Source: Sphingobacterium deserti (lineage in GTDB: Bacteria > Bacteroidota > Bacteroidia > Sphingobacteriales > Sphingobacteriaceae). From it: 64,000 nt of DNA. The stretch is taken from contig NZ_JJMU01000008.1 of NCBI RefSeq assembly GCF_000757725.1, positions 43,693-107,692 of the forward strand. The letters run 5' to 3'. This document shows, one piece after another, positions 7,752-15,742 of this stretch; position 1 is the stretch's first letter, and each line of letters opens with the position of its first letter. The notes under the pieces are model-generated. The model was not told the DNA's origin. It saw nothing but the letters and a program-made list of their open reading frames with translations, and did no database searches. Position numbers and translations under genes: made by a program.

Positions 7752-8930
7752 ATTGAATAATTGCGGCACAAACTCCGTCAGGTATAATCTCCAATTTGCC
7801 CAAGTATGCCCTCCCTCACTTTCCCGATAAGTATATTTCATATTAATAGCATCTAATTTTTTACGATACTCCTCCCCCGTTTTATAGAGAAAGTCTTCTT
7901 TGCCCATACCTATCCAATACAGCTTGTATCCCTGATCCCGCTGTTTGAGGAGATTTTGGTCAAAGTTTGTAAACACCGGACTTGATGCATGCTGATTCAT
8001 ACGGAAGGCCGCCGAAAAAAGTCCGATATAATCAAATGTGTTTGGCAAATACGATGAGATAAATAAAGTATGGGAACCGCCCATGGAGAGGCCAGCGATG
8101 GCACGGGAGGATTTTTCTTTTTTTACCCGGTAGTTGTTTTCTACAAATGCTATGACATCTTGGAAAGACTCTTCCATTTTTCCGGTTCCGACGTCCGGTG
8201 TAGCAAATTCAATAGGATACTGCCCCTTAGCCGATTCTCCTGGCGCCGCCGCATTGGAAACATGCCCATTCGGCATGACTACAATCATAGGCCTTGCCTT
8301 CCCTTGTGCTATAAGGTTGTCAAGAATTTGCGAGACGCGCCCTAACGACGGCCAGGCTTCTTCATCACCGCCCATTCCATGCAGAAGGTAAAGTACCGGA
8401 TAACGTTGCTTACTTTGTTCATAACCCGGAGGGGTATAAATCGTTAATCTGCGATTCATGTTTAATGTAGCAGAATTGTACCAACGTCGTGCCAGGCTGC
8501 CATGGGGCACATCCTGCACTTGATACAGGCTCGCTTGCTCGCCGCCCGTCAGGAAATAATTGAATGTATTGCTTACATCCCTTATCTGATAAACATTCAG
8601 GGGATCATTCACAACGGCGCCGTCGATATCGATGTTATACAGAAAAAGGTCCGAGGCCATCGGATCACTGGTATAAGACCAGTATTTACCATCTTTGATC
8701 ATGAGCTGCTTTCCGCCAATAGGGCCTACGCGTTCCATCCAATTCCCAACCAATTGCACTTGCTTGGCATTTGGCGCAAACACCCGAAACGTAACGCGAT
8801 TGTCTGCCGACACTTCTGGAGATATTTTGCGCTGCTCTTTATCCGGATTGATGTTTTCTTGTGCGGAAGCAGTTCCTAATACATGGGCTGCCGACAGAAG
8901 CGATATTCCTACATATAATTTTACATTCAT
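7746..8930 (-). CDS. Secreted feruloyl-esterase-like hydrolase with N-terminal E-set domain
   Basis: A 394-residue exported protein (signal peptide ending near TASAQ). Residues about 38-115 form an early-set/CBM48-like domain (VTFRVFAPNAKQVQLVGNW), as found in XynZ-type esterases and glycan-branching proteins. The catalytic part (about 155-392) is an esterase-D alpha/beta hydrolase with oxyanion loop YLLHGMGGDEEAW, nucleophile Ser282 in GLSMGG, and His in GGHTWANW near 374. Relatives hydrolyse feruloyl or acetyl esters of plant cell-wall sugars. No polysaccharide-utilisation genes adjoin it, so the natural substrate is open. It shares its terminator with purN. Confidence 0.83.
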   Translation of the reverse strand: MNVKLYVGISLLSAAHVLGTASAQENINPDKEQRKISPEVSADNRVTFRVFAPNAKQVQLVGNWMERVGPIGGKQLMIKDGKYWSYTSDPMASDLFLYNIDIDGAVVNDPLNVYQIRDVSNTFNYFLTGGEQASLYQVQDVPHGSLARRWYNSATLNMNRRLTIYTPPGYEQSKQRYPVLYLLHGMGGDEEAWPSLGRVSQILDNLIAQGKARPMIVVMPNGHVSNAAAPGESAKGQYPIEFATPDVGTGKMEESFQDVIAFVENNYRVKKEKSSRAIAGLSMGGSHTLFISSYLPNTFDYIGLFSAAFRMNQHASSPVFTNFDQNLLKQRDQGYKLYWIGMGKEDFLYKTGEEYRKKLDAINMKYTYRESEGGHTWANWRLYLTEFVPQLFNN

Positions 8931-9104
8931 AAGCTAATATTTTGTTGCATTAAATGTACAAAAAGTTGATTAGATGAGGTAGATGTTACCGGCAGAAGCT
9001 GATGTCTTATTTCCCAGCAAATGACCAAAAACGCTTGGCTGTAGATAAAGCTGCTAAAAACGATTTAATAAGATGAAAACATGACTTAGTTATTCTAAAA
9101 TTCG

Positions 9105-9112
9105 TATCTTTG
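9105..9112 (+). promoter_or_regulatory. -7 box of purH
   Basis: TATCTTTG followed by GC is a strong match to TAnnTTTG. It lies 19 bases before the ATG at 9132, predicting a leader of about 14 bases. No riboswitch-like structure is apparent in the 201 bases between the esterase start and purH. Confidence 0.6.
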
Positions 9113-9131
9113 CCGCTCCAAACATAATACA

Positions 9132-10658
9132 ATGAATCATCCTGTTAAGATTAAAAATGCTTTGGTGTCAGTTTATTACAAAGACAACCTGGCCCCTCTC
9201 ATTCAACTATTAAATAAATACGGAGTTACTTTCTACTCTACAGGCGGTACGGAAGCTTTTATCCGTGAGCAAGGTGTTGATGTCGTACCAGTTGAAGATC
9301 TAACCAGCTATCCATCTATTTTAGGAGGACGTGTGAAGACGCTTCATCCCAAGGTCTTCGGTGGTATTTTGGCTCGTCGTCCATTGGAAAGTGATCAACA
9401 GCAGCTTGCACAATACGAAATTCCAGAGATTGACTTAGTTATTGTTGACCTTTACCCTTTCGAGGAGACTGTAGCCTCTGGCGCAGCTCAGCAGGACATT
9501 ATCGAAAAAATTGATATTGGCGGTATTTCGTTGATCCGTGCTGCAGCGAAGAATTATAATGATGTCGTTATTATCTCTTCCAAAAATGATTACAAAGAGC
9601 TGGAAACGATCCTTGCCGAGCAGAATGGCGAAACAAGCCTAGAGCAACGTAAGGAATTCGCAAAACGTGCTTTCAATACCTCATCTCATTATGACACGGC
9701 TATCTTTAACTATTTTAATGAAGAGGATCCTTTGCAGGTATTTAAACAATCCGTACAACAAGCGCAAAGCTTACGTTATGGAGAAAACCCGCATCAGAAA
9801 GGAACTTTCTTTGGCGACTTAGAAGCCATGTTTGATAAATTAAACGGAAAGGAATTATCCTATAACAACCTTGTTGACGTGGATGCTGCTGTCGCAATTA
9901 TCGACGAATTTACGGCACCTACATTCGCTATCCTGAAGCATACAAATGCCTGTGGCGTTGCTTCGCGTGCGAACGTTAAACAAGCTTGGCTGGATGCGTT
10001 AGCTTGCGATCCGGTATCGGCTTTTGGCGGTGTATTAATAACCAATGGTGAAGTGGATAAAGAGACTGCAGAGGAAATAAACAATTTATTTTTCGAAGTA
10101 TTGATTGCGCCTTCCTACACGGCGGACGCACTAACGGTACTTACAGCGAAGAAAAATCGTATCATTTTGCGACGCAAGTCCATTGCTCTTCCTACAGCGC
10201 AATTTAAAACCTTATTGAATGGTGTTATCTTACAGGATAAAGATAACACGGTTGAAGGCCCTTCAGAAATGACGACTGTGACAAACGCACAGCCAACCGC
10301 AGCGCAACTGGAAGATCTATATTTCGCTAATAAAATCGTGAAACATACGAAGTCTAACACGATCGTTTTTGCAAAAGACAGCACCTTGATTGCTTCTGGC
10401 GTTGGGCAGACATCACGTGTTGACGCGCTTAAACAAGCAATTGAAAAAGCGCAATCATTTGGCTTCGACATTAAAGGAAGTGTAATGGCTTCAGATGCCT
10501 TTTTCCCCTTCCCTGATTGTGTGGAAATCGCGGGTAACGCCGGTGTAGCAGCTGTTCTTCAGCCGGGTGGATCGATTAAAGACCAACTCTCTACTGATAT
10601 GGCGAATGAAAAAGGAGTAGCGATGGTCGTGACAGGTGTAAGGCACTTCAAACACTAA
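9132..10658 (+). CDS. purH: Bifunctional AICAR transformylase / IMP cyclohydrolase
   Basis: Catalyses the last two steps of IMP synthesis. Residues 1-145 are the MGS-like cyclohydrolase domain (KYGVTFYSTGGTEAF, GGRVKTLHPKVFGG). Residues about 150-508 are the transformylase, with SLRYGENPHQKGTF, the Lys-His pair in LKHTNACGVA, and the C-terminal signature SDAFFPFPDCVEIAG. The length of 508 residues is normal for the family. It has a clear promoter and its own terminator at 10684-10723, so it is probably a single-gene unit. Confidence 0.97.
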   Translation: MNHPVKIKNALVSVYYKDNLAPLIQLLNKYGVTFYSTGGTEAFIREQGVDVVPVEDLTSYPSILGGRVKTLHPKVFGGILARRPLESDQQQLAQYEIPEIDLVIVDLYPFEETVASGAAQQDIIEKIDIGGISLIRAAAKNYNDVVIISSKNDYKELETILAEQNGETSLEQRKEFAKRAFNTSSHYDTAIFNYFNEEDPLQVFKQSVQQAQSLRYGENPHQKGTFFGDLEAMFDKLNGKELSYNNLVDVDAAVAIIDEFTAPTFAILKHTNACGVASRANVKQAWLDALACDPVSAFGGVLITNGEVDKETAEEINNLFFEVLIAPSYTADALTVLTAKKNRIILRRKSIALPTAQFKTLLNGVILQDKDNTVEGPSEMTTVTNAQPTAAQLEDLYFANKIVKHTKSNTIVFAKDSTLIASGVGQTSRVDALKQAIEKAQSFGFDIKGSVMASDAFFPFPDCVEIAGNAGVAAVLQPGGSIKDQLSTDMANEKGVAMVVTGVRHFKH

Positions 10659-10683
10659 GGCACAACTTATTTATCATATACGA

Positions 10684-10723
10684 AAAGGGCAGTCTGCACA
10701 AAATAGACTGCCCTTTCTTTTTA
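10684..10723 (+). terminator. purH terminator
   Basis: A perfect 12-base-pair stem (10684-10695 with 10705-10716, loop 9 bases) is followed by a U-rich tract. It begins 25 bases after the purH stop codon. Confidence 0.9.
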
Positions 10724-10741
10724 TCTTCATTGTCAATAAGC

Positions 10742-10858
10742 CTACAGGAAACCTAAAAGCCAATAAATAATGATAAATGCGATCACCGTACCAAAACATC
10801 CGAAACCTAATTTTCGTGCTCCCCATCCGGCGAATAATACCTTAAAAAATCTATTCAT
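10742..10858 (-). CDS. Small membrane protein, 38 residues
   Basis: A short reading frame from the ATG at 10858 to a TAG at 10742. It encodes MNRFFKVLFAGWGARKLG, then a single hydrophobic segment (about residues 19-38, including TVIAFIIIYWLLGFL) that runs to the C-terminus. The positively charged N-terminal half and lone membrane helix suggest an inner-membrane miniprotein. It follows the MBL nuclease gene's end on the same strand by 69 bases, in a space with no other gene. From memory, similar short proteins occur in Sphingobacteriaceae, but function is unknown; coding status rests on the clean start, stop and composition. Confidence 0.55.
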   Translation of the reverse strand: MNRFFKVLFAGWGARKLGFGCFGTVIAFIIIYWLLGFL

Positions 10859-10927
10859 AGTGTGTAGCTTTAAGTTGATCTATTTTTATACTTGATCAAC
10901 TTGCAAGAACAATGCCGTGAAACGCCT

Positions 10928-11875
10928 TTAATGCTTATAAATATCCCGAACGAGCAATTTACCACGGAGATGCTCACGCAAGTGTCGGCCATCACCATGA
11001 ATAGTCCATACTTGCGTAGGTTGTACTTTCTCGATAAAGAAAAGTAAATCATCCCAATCGATATGATCAGAAATATAAAGTTCGATATCATTTTGTCGCT
11101 GTAGCCTTTCCCAACCAGAAGCAAATGCCTTCAATACATTTTTCGCTTTGAAATAGCTGTTGAATGTCAACGGTGGAACTAAATAAATTTTATTGGGAGC
11201 ACCCTCTTTCATCGCTTTTCTATTATACAATACATATTTCAGCGGAGTAGAGCCCAACTTTTCGTACAATTTATGTATTGGATAAATCTTATGGTGAACC
11301 AATACTTCGCGTTCGGGCAAGTATTGGTTTATTAATGCAGTTAATCGTTGCGCCTTTCCTAGGGTATAGCATCCCAGCATAATATTACTGGGCTTATTTT
11401 TTAGTTTTAAAATTTCCTCTTTGAAATCCGGATGTTTTATAGAGGGATTTGCAAAAGTTGATTCAGTGATTAACACATCGGCTTGCACAATCTCTATTGG
11501 TTCACAAGTGGGGTCAAGCTGTAATTTATAGTCTCCAGTGTAGAGATAGCGTATGCCTTGGTAGCTCATCAGGATTTGTGCGGAGCCAAGCATGTGTCCA
11601 GCAGGCAAAAACATTACCAACACATCACCAATTGTGAAGCTGTTTCCAAAAGCAATGACCTGTGTGCTTTCGTCGTTTATCTTCCCAAATTTATTTCGCA
11701 TAAATGCGAATGTAGCTTCTGTCGCATACATTAATCGATGGCCATTTGTAGCATGGTCGCCGTGTGCATGGGAAATTAGATTACATGCTACAGGTAACAT
11801 GGCATCAATATAAAATCCGCCGTAGCGGCAATAATAACCTTCTTCGGTTTTTACAAGAAAATCGTCTACTATCAT
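10928..11875 (-). CDS. MBL-fold nuclease (ligase-associated exonuclease type)
   Basis: A 315-residue metallo-beta-lactamase-fold protein of the COG1236 group. The metal site is in SHAHGDH (His36, His38, Asp40, His41), with a second histidine motif PAGHMLGSAQ and the aspartate in YTGDYKL. The opening YCRYGGFYIDAMLPV closely resembles the exonucleases that accompany ATP-dependent DNA ligase and Lhr-like helicase. In this window no ligase or helicase adjoins it. Its ATG overlaps the coaE stop by four bases (11872-11875), so the two are translationally coupled at the end of the ybbR-coaE operon. Nuclease activity on DNA or RNA ends is inferred from the family. Confidence 0.8.
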   Translation of the reverse strand: MIVDDFLVKTEEGYYCRYGGFYIDAMLPVACNLISHAHGDHATNGHRLMYATEATFAFMRNKFGKINDESTQVIAFGNSFTIGDVLVMFLPAGHMLGSAQILMSYQGIRYLYTGDYKLQLDPTCEPIEIVQADVLITESTFANPSIKHPDFKEEILKLKNKPSNIMLGCYTLGKAQRLTALINQYLPEREVLVHHKIYPIHKLYEKLGSTPLKYVLYNRKAMKEGAPNKIYLVPPLTFNSYFKAKNVLKAFASGWERLQRQNDIELYISDHIDWDDLLFFIEKVQPTQVWTIHGDGRHLREHLRGKLLVRDIYKH

Positions 11876-12474
11876 TTTACGGTCAAGGATGCCTCGATAA
11901 GAAAGGTATGTAATTTTAATACTTGCGGCAGTAGCGGCTGGTCGCCGTCATTTACAATAACAAAATCTGTCAATTCCATCTTGTCTTTATCGGACATCTG
12001 TTTATTTATACGGTCTTTTACCTGCTCTTCGGTTGCATTATCCCTTGCCATAACGCGTGCTATTCGAACATGCTCGGGCGCAGTTACCAACACGGTAAAA
12101 TCTAAGGATTTATAGGAATCACTTTCAAAGAGAAGAGCCGCTTCTTTTAGTGAATAAGCAAAAGTCTGTCGTTCTGCCCATTGCTTTCCGTGTTCAATTA
12201 CCACAGGATGCACAATGGCATTTAAGCGAGCCAGCTGATCGCTATCTTTAAACACGCGGGATGAAAGATAAGGACGATCTAATAAATTATTTTTATCATA
12301 CACTGCATCTCCAAAAGCGTCGATCAATTCCTGCCGAATAGTCGCACTTGTATTCATCAGCTCTTTAGCTTCCTTATCTGCATTATAGAACGGCACTCCT
12401 AACGCCTGAAATATATGCGCTACATAGCTTTTGCCTGAACCGATCCCGCCGGTGATGCCTACTTTTAATCCCAT
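11872..12474 (-). CDS. coaE: Dephospho-CoA kinase
   Basis: Last enzyme of coenzyme A synthesis, phosphorylating the 3'-hydroxyl of dephospho-CoA. The 200-residue protein starts MGLKVGITGGIGSGKS with a Walker A loop at about residues 8-15. It then shows the family's YNADKEAKELM substrate segment and LFESDSYKSLDF. It lies 13 bases after ybbR and overlaps the MBL nuclease gene by four bases, so all three are cotranscribed. This order after yajC and ybbR is widespread in Bacteroidota. Confidence 0.96.
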   Translation of the reverse strand: MGLKVGITGGIGSGKSYVAHIFQALGVPFYNADKEAKELMNTSATIRQELIDAFGDAVYDKNNLLDRPYLSSRVFKDSDQLARLNAIVHPVVIEHGKQWAERQTFAYSLKEAALLFESDSYKSLDFTVLVTAPEHVRIARVMARDNATEEQVKDRINKQMSDKDKMELTDFVIVNDGDQPLLPQVLKLHTFLIEASLTVK

Positions 12475-12487
12475 TATCGCTCTCTAT

Positions 12488-13435
12488 CTATCGTCTTACA
12501 AAAAAGTCTACGTTCTGCGGTTCCACGCTGATCAGCTTGCAATAATCTGGTATCTTCGTGATGATTACCGGCAAGCTCTGGACTTTATTCTTTTCCCAAC
12601 TTTCCATATCTACGATAGCTTCAAAGTCTCGTGAAGACCATTTATTGTAATCTTTCAAAGAAACCAGGAAGGCCACCTTTACTTTACTCGGCAGCGTTCG
12701 CACCGAGGTATAACTTTCCGCGTTCTCTACTTTTAGGGGTAGCTCCACGACTTTCTCGGTGATCTCCCCTACTGGAATGCTAATTTCTGAGAACGTAGGA
12801 TAGATTGTGATGTTATTTTTTTGGTGTTTATTGAGGTAGGCTACCGTGCGAATGTCTGCGCCCACGTTTATACCTTTAATGGTGTCTGTTTCTAAGTATT
12901 CGATATTTGCGACATCTTCCAGCGGCCCCGTCACTGTCACATATTCTGGATTGGCACGCGTATCGCCGATGATTCCATACTGCTTTTTAAACTGCATATC
13001 GTAAACTGGCCGCACGGGAACCTTACGCTGTGTTTGTTTGGAAAAGTCGAAATACAGCGTGTCCGGACTTACGGCTACCACTTGGTTATCGCTCGGAAAT
13101 TGCCGGTTTACATACCCCAACTGATTGGTAAATACAATAAAATTCCGCGTTTTTAAACCACTTAAATCCACCTGTATATGTGGGGTATCTGGATGCAATC
13201 TTTTCAAAAATATTTTCCAGCCACTCAGCTTCATCCTGATATTCACCGTATCAGACTGCAAGGGATGGAACGCTTTTTTTTCCGGAATGTTTACGTAAGA
13301 AATACCTGCATTAATGGTATACGTCTGCACGGTCGATACGGCAAACAAAAGCCAAGCGGCAAAGGATATCCCCATGCATCGCAAAAAAATTGCAATTTTC
13401 CTCCGTTTTGCCTTGCTGATCCGAGGTTGAGCCAT
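12488..13435 (-). CDS. ybbR: YbbR-domain membrane-anchored protein
   Basis: A 315-residue protein with one membrane helix (about 12-35, IAIFLRCMGISFAAWLLF) and an exported region holding YbbR-type beta domains, for example VPVRPVYDMQFKKQYGIIGD...VTVTGP. In Firmicutes, YbbR/CdaR binds and modulates the diadenylate cyclase CdaA; no cyclase gene is present nearby. The Bacteroidota version is regularly encoded between yajC and coaE, as here. The -7 box ends five bases before the ATG, and the yajC terminator lies upstream, so this gene can start its own, possibly leaderless, transcript. Confidence 0.82.
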   Translation of the reverse strand: MAQPRISKAKRRKIAIFLRCMGISFAAWLLFAVSTVQTYTINAGISYVNIPEKKAFHPLQSDTVNIRMKLSGWKIFLKRLHPDTPHIQVDLSGLKTRNFIVFTNQLGYVNRQFPSDNQVVAVSPDTLYFDFSKQTQRKVPVRPVYDMQFKKQYGIIGDTRANPEYVTVTGPLEDVANIEYLETDTIKGINVGADIRTVAYLNKHQKNNITIYPTFSEISIPVGEITEKVVELPLKVENAESYTSVRTLPSKVKVAFLVSLKDYNKWSSRDFEAIVDMESWEKNKVQSLPVIITKIPDYCKLISVEPQNVDFFVRR

Positions 13436-13440
13436 AAAGA

Positions 13441-13448
13441 CAAAGGTA
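13441..13448 (-). promoter_or_regulatory. -7 box abutting ybbR start
   Basis: TACCTTTG on the minus strand ends five bases before the ATG at 13435. Transcription would begin at about the start codon, pointing to a leaderless ybbR-coaE-MBL message. Confidence 0.55.
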
Positions 13449-13734
13449 AATGTTTCATGTACATATCTCCAAGTTTTGGCTATTTAATCGTGCGTATATC
13501 GTCTTTTGGCTACTATAAGATTGCTCCAGGTTTATTATAGCTTTAATCGCTCACCTGTACAGAGACAGTATTGCTTATATGTGCGTTTTAATACCAGGAT
13601 CGGAGATTGCTCCCTATTCCTGTATCCTAGTGCTCTAAAACCCCGTGCTACCTATGCGTCTATTATGCGCCTGTGCACACCATTGTTCGCGGCAAAGCGC
13701 GATCATCGCACCGTGAAACGCTGCTTTCAGCTAT
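13449..13734. other. Gene-free spacer between yajC terminator and ybbR
   Basis: No convincing gene in about 290 bases; the possible short frames lack family features and a plausible promoter-start arrangement. The stretch near 13592-13622 can fold (CAGG/CCTG flanking GGAG/CTCC). It is GC-richer than most spacers in the window, but not enough is visible to call an RNA gene. Confidence 0.4.
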
Positions 13735-13759
13735 AAAAAAAGGCAACCCTTGGGTTGCC
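13735..13759 (-). terminator. yajC terminator
   Basis: An 8-base-pair hairpin (GGCAACCC/GGGTTGCC, arms 13742-13749 and 13752-13759) with a two-base gap is followed in the minus direction by seven U. It ends the nusB-DUF1573-yajC run 23 bases after the yajC stop. Confidence 0.85.
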
Positions 13760-13781
13760 CTATCTCTAAAACTTTATTTAG

Positions 13782-14102
13782 TTACTTTTTTACGGTTTCG
13801 TTGTTCGCTGCTCTCGAAGCATCTAAAGCAATAGCGGTCTTGTCAAAACGGATGCGGACGCCTGATCCTACATCAACCAAAAACGTAGTTTCACTCACTT
13901 CAACAATGCGGCCGTGGATACCTGCGTTGGTAACAACTTTCGAGTTAACGCCTAACTCCTCAATATATTTTTTATGATCTTTCTGTTTCTTCATCTGGGG
14001 TCTGATCATAAAGAAGTAGAAAACTACGATAATTAAGATCATTGGCAAAAAGCTCATTAAGTTGCTTCCACCCGGTGCTGCTTGTAATAATGTTGTAATC
14101 AT
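13782..14102 (-). CDS. yajC: Preprotein translocase accessory subunit YajC
   Basis: A 106-residue inner-membrane protein with one N-terminal helix (about 17-35, FLPMILIIVVFYFFMIRPQ) ending in the family signature RPQMKKQKDHKKYIEELGVNS. The rest is a small cytosolic beta domain (VVTNAGIHGRIVEV). YajC associates with SecDF and SecYEG in other bacteria; secDF is not in this window. It follows DUF1573 after a 112-base spacer rich in 7-base repeats. The order nusB, DUF1573, yajC, ybbR, coaE matches other Bacteroidota. Confidence 0.95.
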   Translation of the reverse strand: MITTLLQAAPGGSNLMSFLPMILIIVVFYFFMIRPQMKKQKDHKKYIEELGVNSKVVTNAGIHGRIVEVSETTFLVDVGSGVRIRFDKTAIALDASRAANNETVKK

Positions 14103-14104
14103 GT

Positions 14105-14195
14105 TTTAAATTAAAAAGTCAAAATTAAAAAGTGAAAAGTTAAAAGTGATAAATTAAAAAGTCAAAAATTGGAAGTAATAAATAATAACTCAAAA
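14105..14195. repeat. Degenerate 7-base tandem repeat (AAAAAGT type)
   Basis: Between DUF1573 and yajC the plus strand reads as about a dozen 7-base units such as AAAAAGT, CAAAATT, GAAAAGT and TAAAAGT. The period-7 pattern recurs near 41697-42047 and 49278-49316. Confidence 0.65.
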
Positions 14196-14214
14196 ACCAA
14201 TTATATGGCGTTCG

Positions 14215-14661
14215 TTATTTCTTTAGCACTTCACCTTTCAACTGAATTGTTGTCACGTTGTTTTCTGCATTTGAAACCACAGTCACAATTTTCTGCTGCT
14301 TACCTACCTGACCATTGCTATCAAAGCTCACTTTTATCTCGCCAGATTTTCCCGGAAGAATAGGTGTTTGCGTATAGGATGGCGTCGTACAACCACAAGA
14401 TGCAGATACCTGTGAAAGAATAACAGGTGATGTGCCTGAATTTAAGAACGTGTAAATGTGTTCTACAACTTCACCCTCTTTGACTTGTCCAAAATCAAAA
14501 GCCGCTTCAGCAAATTCTATCTTGCCTGTGCCAGAAGCGTTGCTTTCGTTGGCAGGTACGCTATCGCTAACCGCATTCTCCTTTGTCCCTGCGTTACCAC
14601 AAGAAACAAGTACGGATGCCGCAACGCAGAAAAAAAACGTTTTCAACATATTCATATTCAT
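14215..14661 (-). CDS. DUF1573 lipoprotein
   Basis: A 148-residue lipoprotein: signal sequence with lipobox VLVSCG (Cys21), a Ser/Ala/Asn-rich tether, then an immunoglobulin-like DUF1573 domain (about 48-147). Its hallmark motif is SASCGCTTPSYTQTPILPG, followed by KVSFDSNGQVGKQQKIVTV. The domain is widespread in Bacteroidota envelopes and resembles ASPM/SPD-2/Hydin-type folds; its role is not established. It lies between nusB and yajC on the same strand, with 44 bases after nusB, and is probably cotranscribed with them. Confidence 0.9.
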   Translation of the reverse strand: MNMNMLKTFFFCVAASVLVSCGNAGTKENAVSDSVPANESNASGTGKIEFAEAAFDFGQVKEGEVVEHIYTFLNSGTSPVILSQVSASCGCTTPSYTQTPILPGKSGEIKVSFDSNGQVGKQQKIVTVVSNAENNVTTIQLKGEVLKK

Positions 14662-14705
14662 TTATTGTTTTGTGAACCGAAGCTCTATTTGTCTATTTCA
14701 AGAAA

Positions 14706-15653
14706 TTAATCTTTGAGTCCTCTCCCCTGTTTTTGAATGCGTCCATCTTGCGATAAATCTGCAAGAATTTTATCCAAAATACCATTGATAAAAGTATTAC
14801 TCTTATTTGTACTAAATGCTTTAGATAGCTCAATATACTCGTTGATCGTCACTTTAACAGGGATGGTCGGAAAATTCACTAACTCACAAATGGCCATTCG
14901 CATGAGCAAGGTATCAACCAAGGCGATACGATCAGCTTCCCAGTTTTTCGTTTTTTGCGAAATCAGTTCCTGGTATTCCTTGCCATAGCGGATCGTGTGT
15001 TTCAATAAATCGATGATAAATTCGCTATCCTCATCCCAACTTGGTGTCAGGTCAGCCAATTTGTTTTGCACGGGGTTTTCGCTGCTGAAATTTTTGAAAG
15101 TTTTGGCAATCATCGCCTGTAAAACTTCTTTGTCTACAGTCCAGTTGATAAACTTTGTATCAAAAACCTGATCTATTTCAGTAGATTTTAATACAATTTT
15201 TTTGAAGATGAATTTGATAATATCTTTTTCACCAGCAATGGACTGATCTTCCTGCTTCAGGTATGCAAGATACTCTTCGGACTCTTTAAGCTGCGCAAAA
15301 ATTGATCGAACAATTTCCGGATCGAAAGCCCAAGACACATTGTACTTCTTGACATTTTCCAGATAGGAGCGATTTTGACGAAGAGACGTTATAAAGCTGT
15401 TGTTATTGAGTTTCGTTGTGTAAATCTTATCTTTCTCCGTCGGTAGAAATTTATTAGCGCGGCCCTCGGCATCGATCAACACATACTCTGCCACCTCATC
15501 CAGTAGGTTTAATGTCCAGATATACATCTGGTTCACCTCATCTACACTTTTAAGCAGTGCTTTCTCAAAATCTCTCACTTGTTTATCCTCTGATAAACTG
15601 AACGCATAAAGCGTTTGCATTACTTTCACCCGCAGGTGCCTTCTGTTAAGCAT
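14706..15653 (-). CDS. nusB: Transcription antitermination factor NusB (long Bacteroidota form)
   Basis: A 315-residue protein, about twice the length of the Escherichia coli factor. It opens MLNRRHLRVKVMQTLYAFS, matching the start of the RNA-binding helical domain. Its C-terminal half (about 190-300) carries the conserved NusB core with WEADRIALVDTLLMRMAICEL and VTINEYIELSKAFSTNKSNTFINGILDKI. NusB with NusE binds boxA in rRNA leaders and supports antitermination. The extended middle (about 60-190) is usual for this phylum. It is the first gene of the leftward nusB-DUF1573-yajC group. Confidence 0.92.
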   Translation of the reverse strand: MLNRRHLRVKVMQTLYAFSLSEDKQVRDFEKALLKSVDEVNQMYIWTLNLLDEVAEYVLIDAEGRANKFLPTEKDKIYTTKLNNNSFITSLRQNRSYLENVKKYNVSWAFDPEIVRSIFAQLKESEEYLAYLKQEDQSIAGEKDIIKFIFKKIVLKSTEIDQVFDTKFINWTVDKEVLQAMIAKTFKNFSSENPVQNKLADLTPSWDEDSEFIIDLLKHTIRYGKEYQELISQKTKNWEADRIALVDTLLMRMAICELVNFPTIPVKVTINEYIELSKAFSTNKSNTFINGILDKILADLSQDGRIQKQGRGLKD

Positions 15654-15742
15654 AATTCAATTAAAGAACGATTGTATATAAATAAGAACGTATTATACTT
15701 GTTATTACACGGAGCTTCCGACGTTTACAACGCCAGCTCCAT

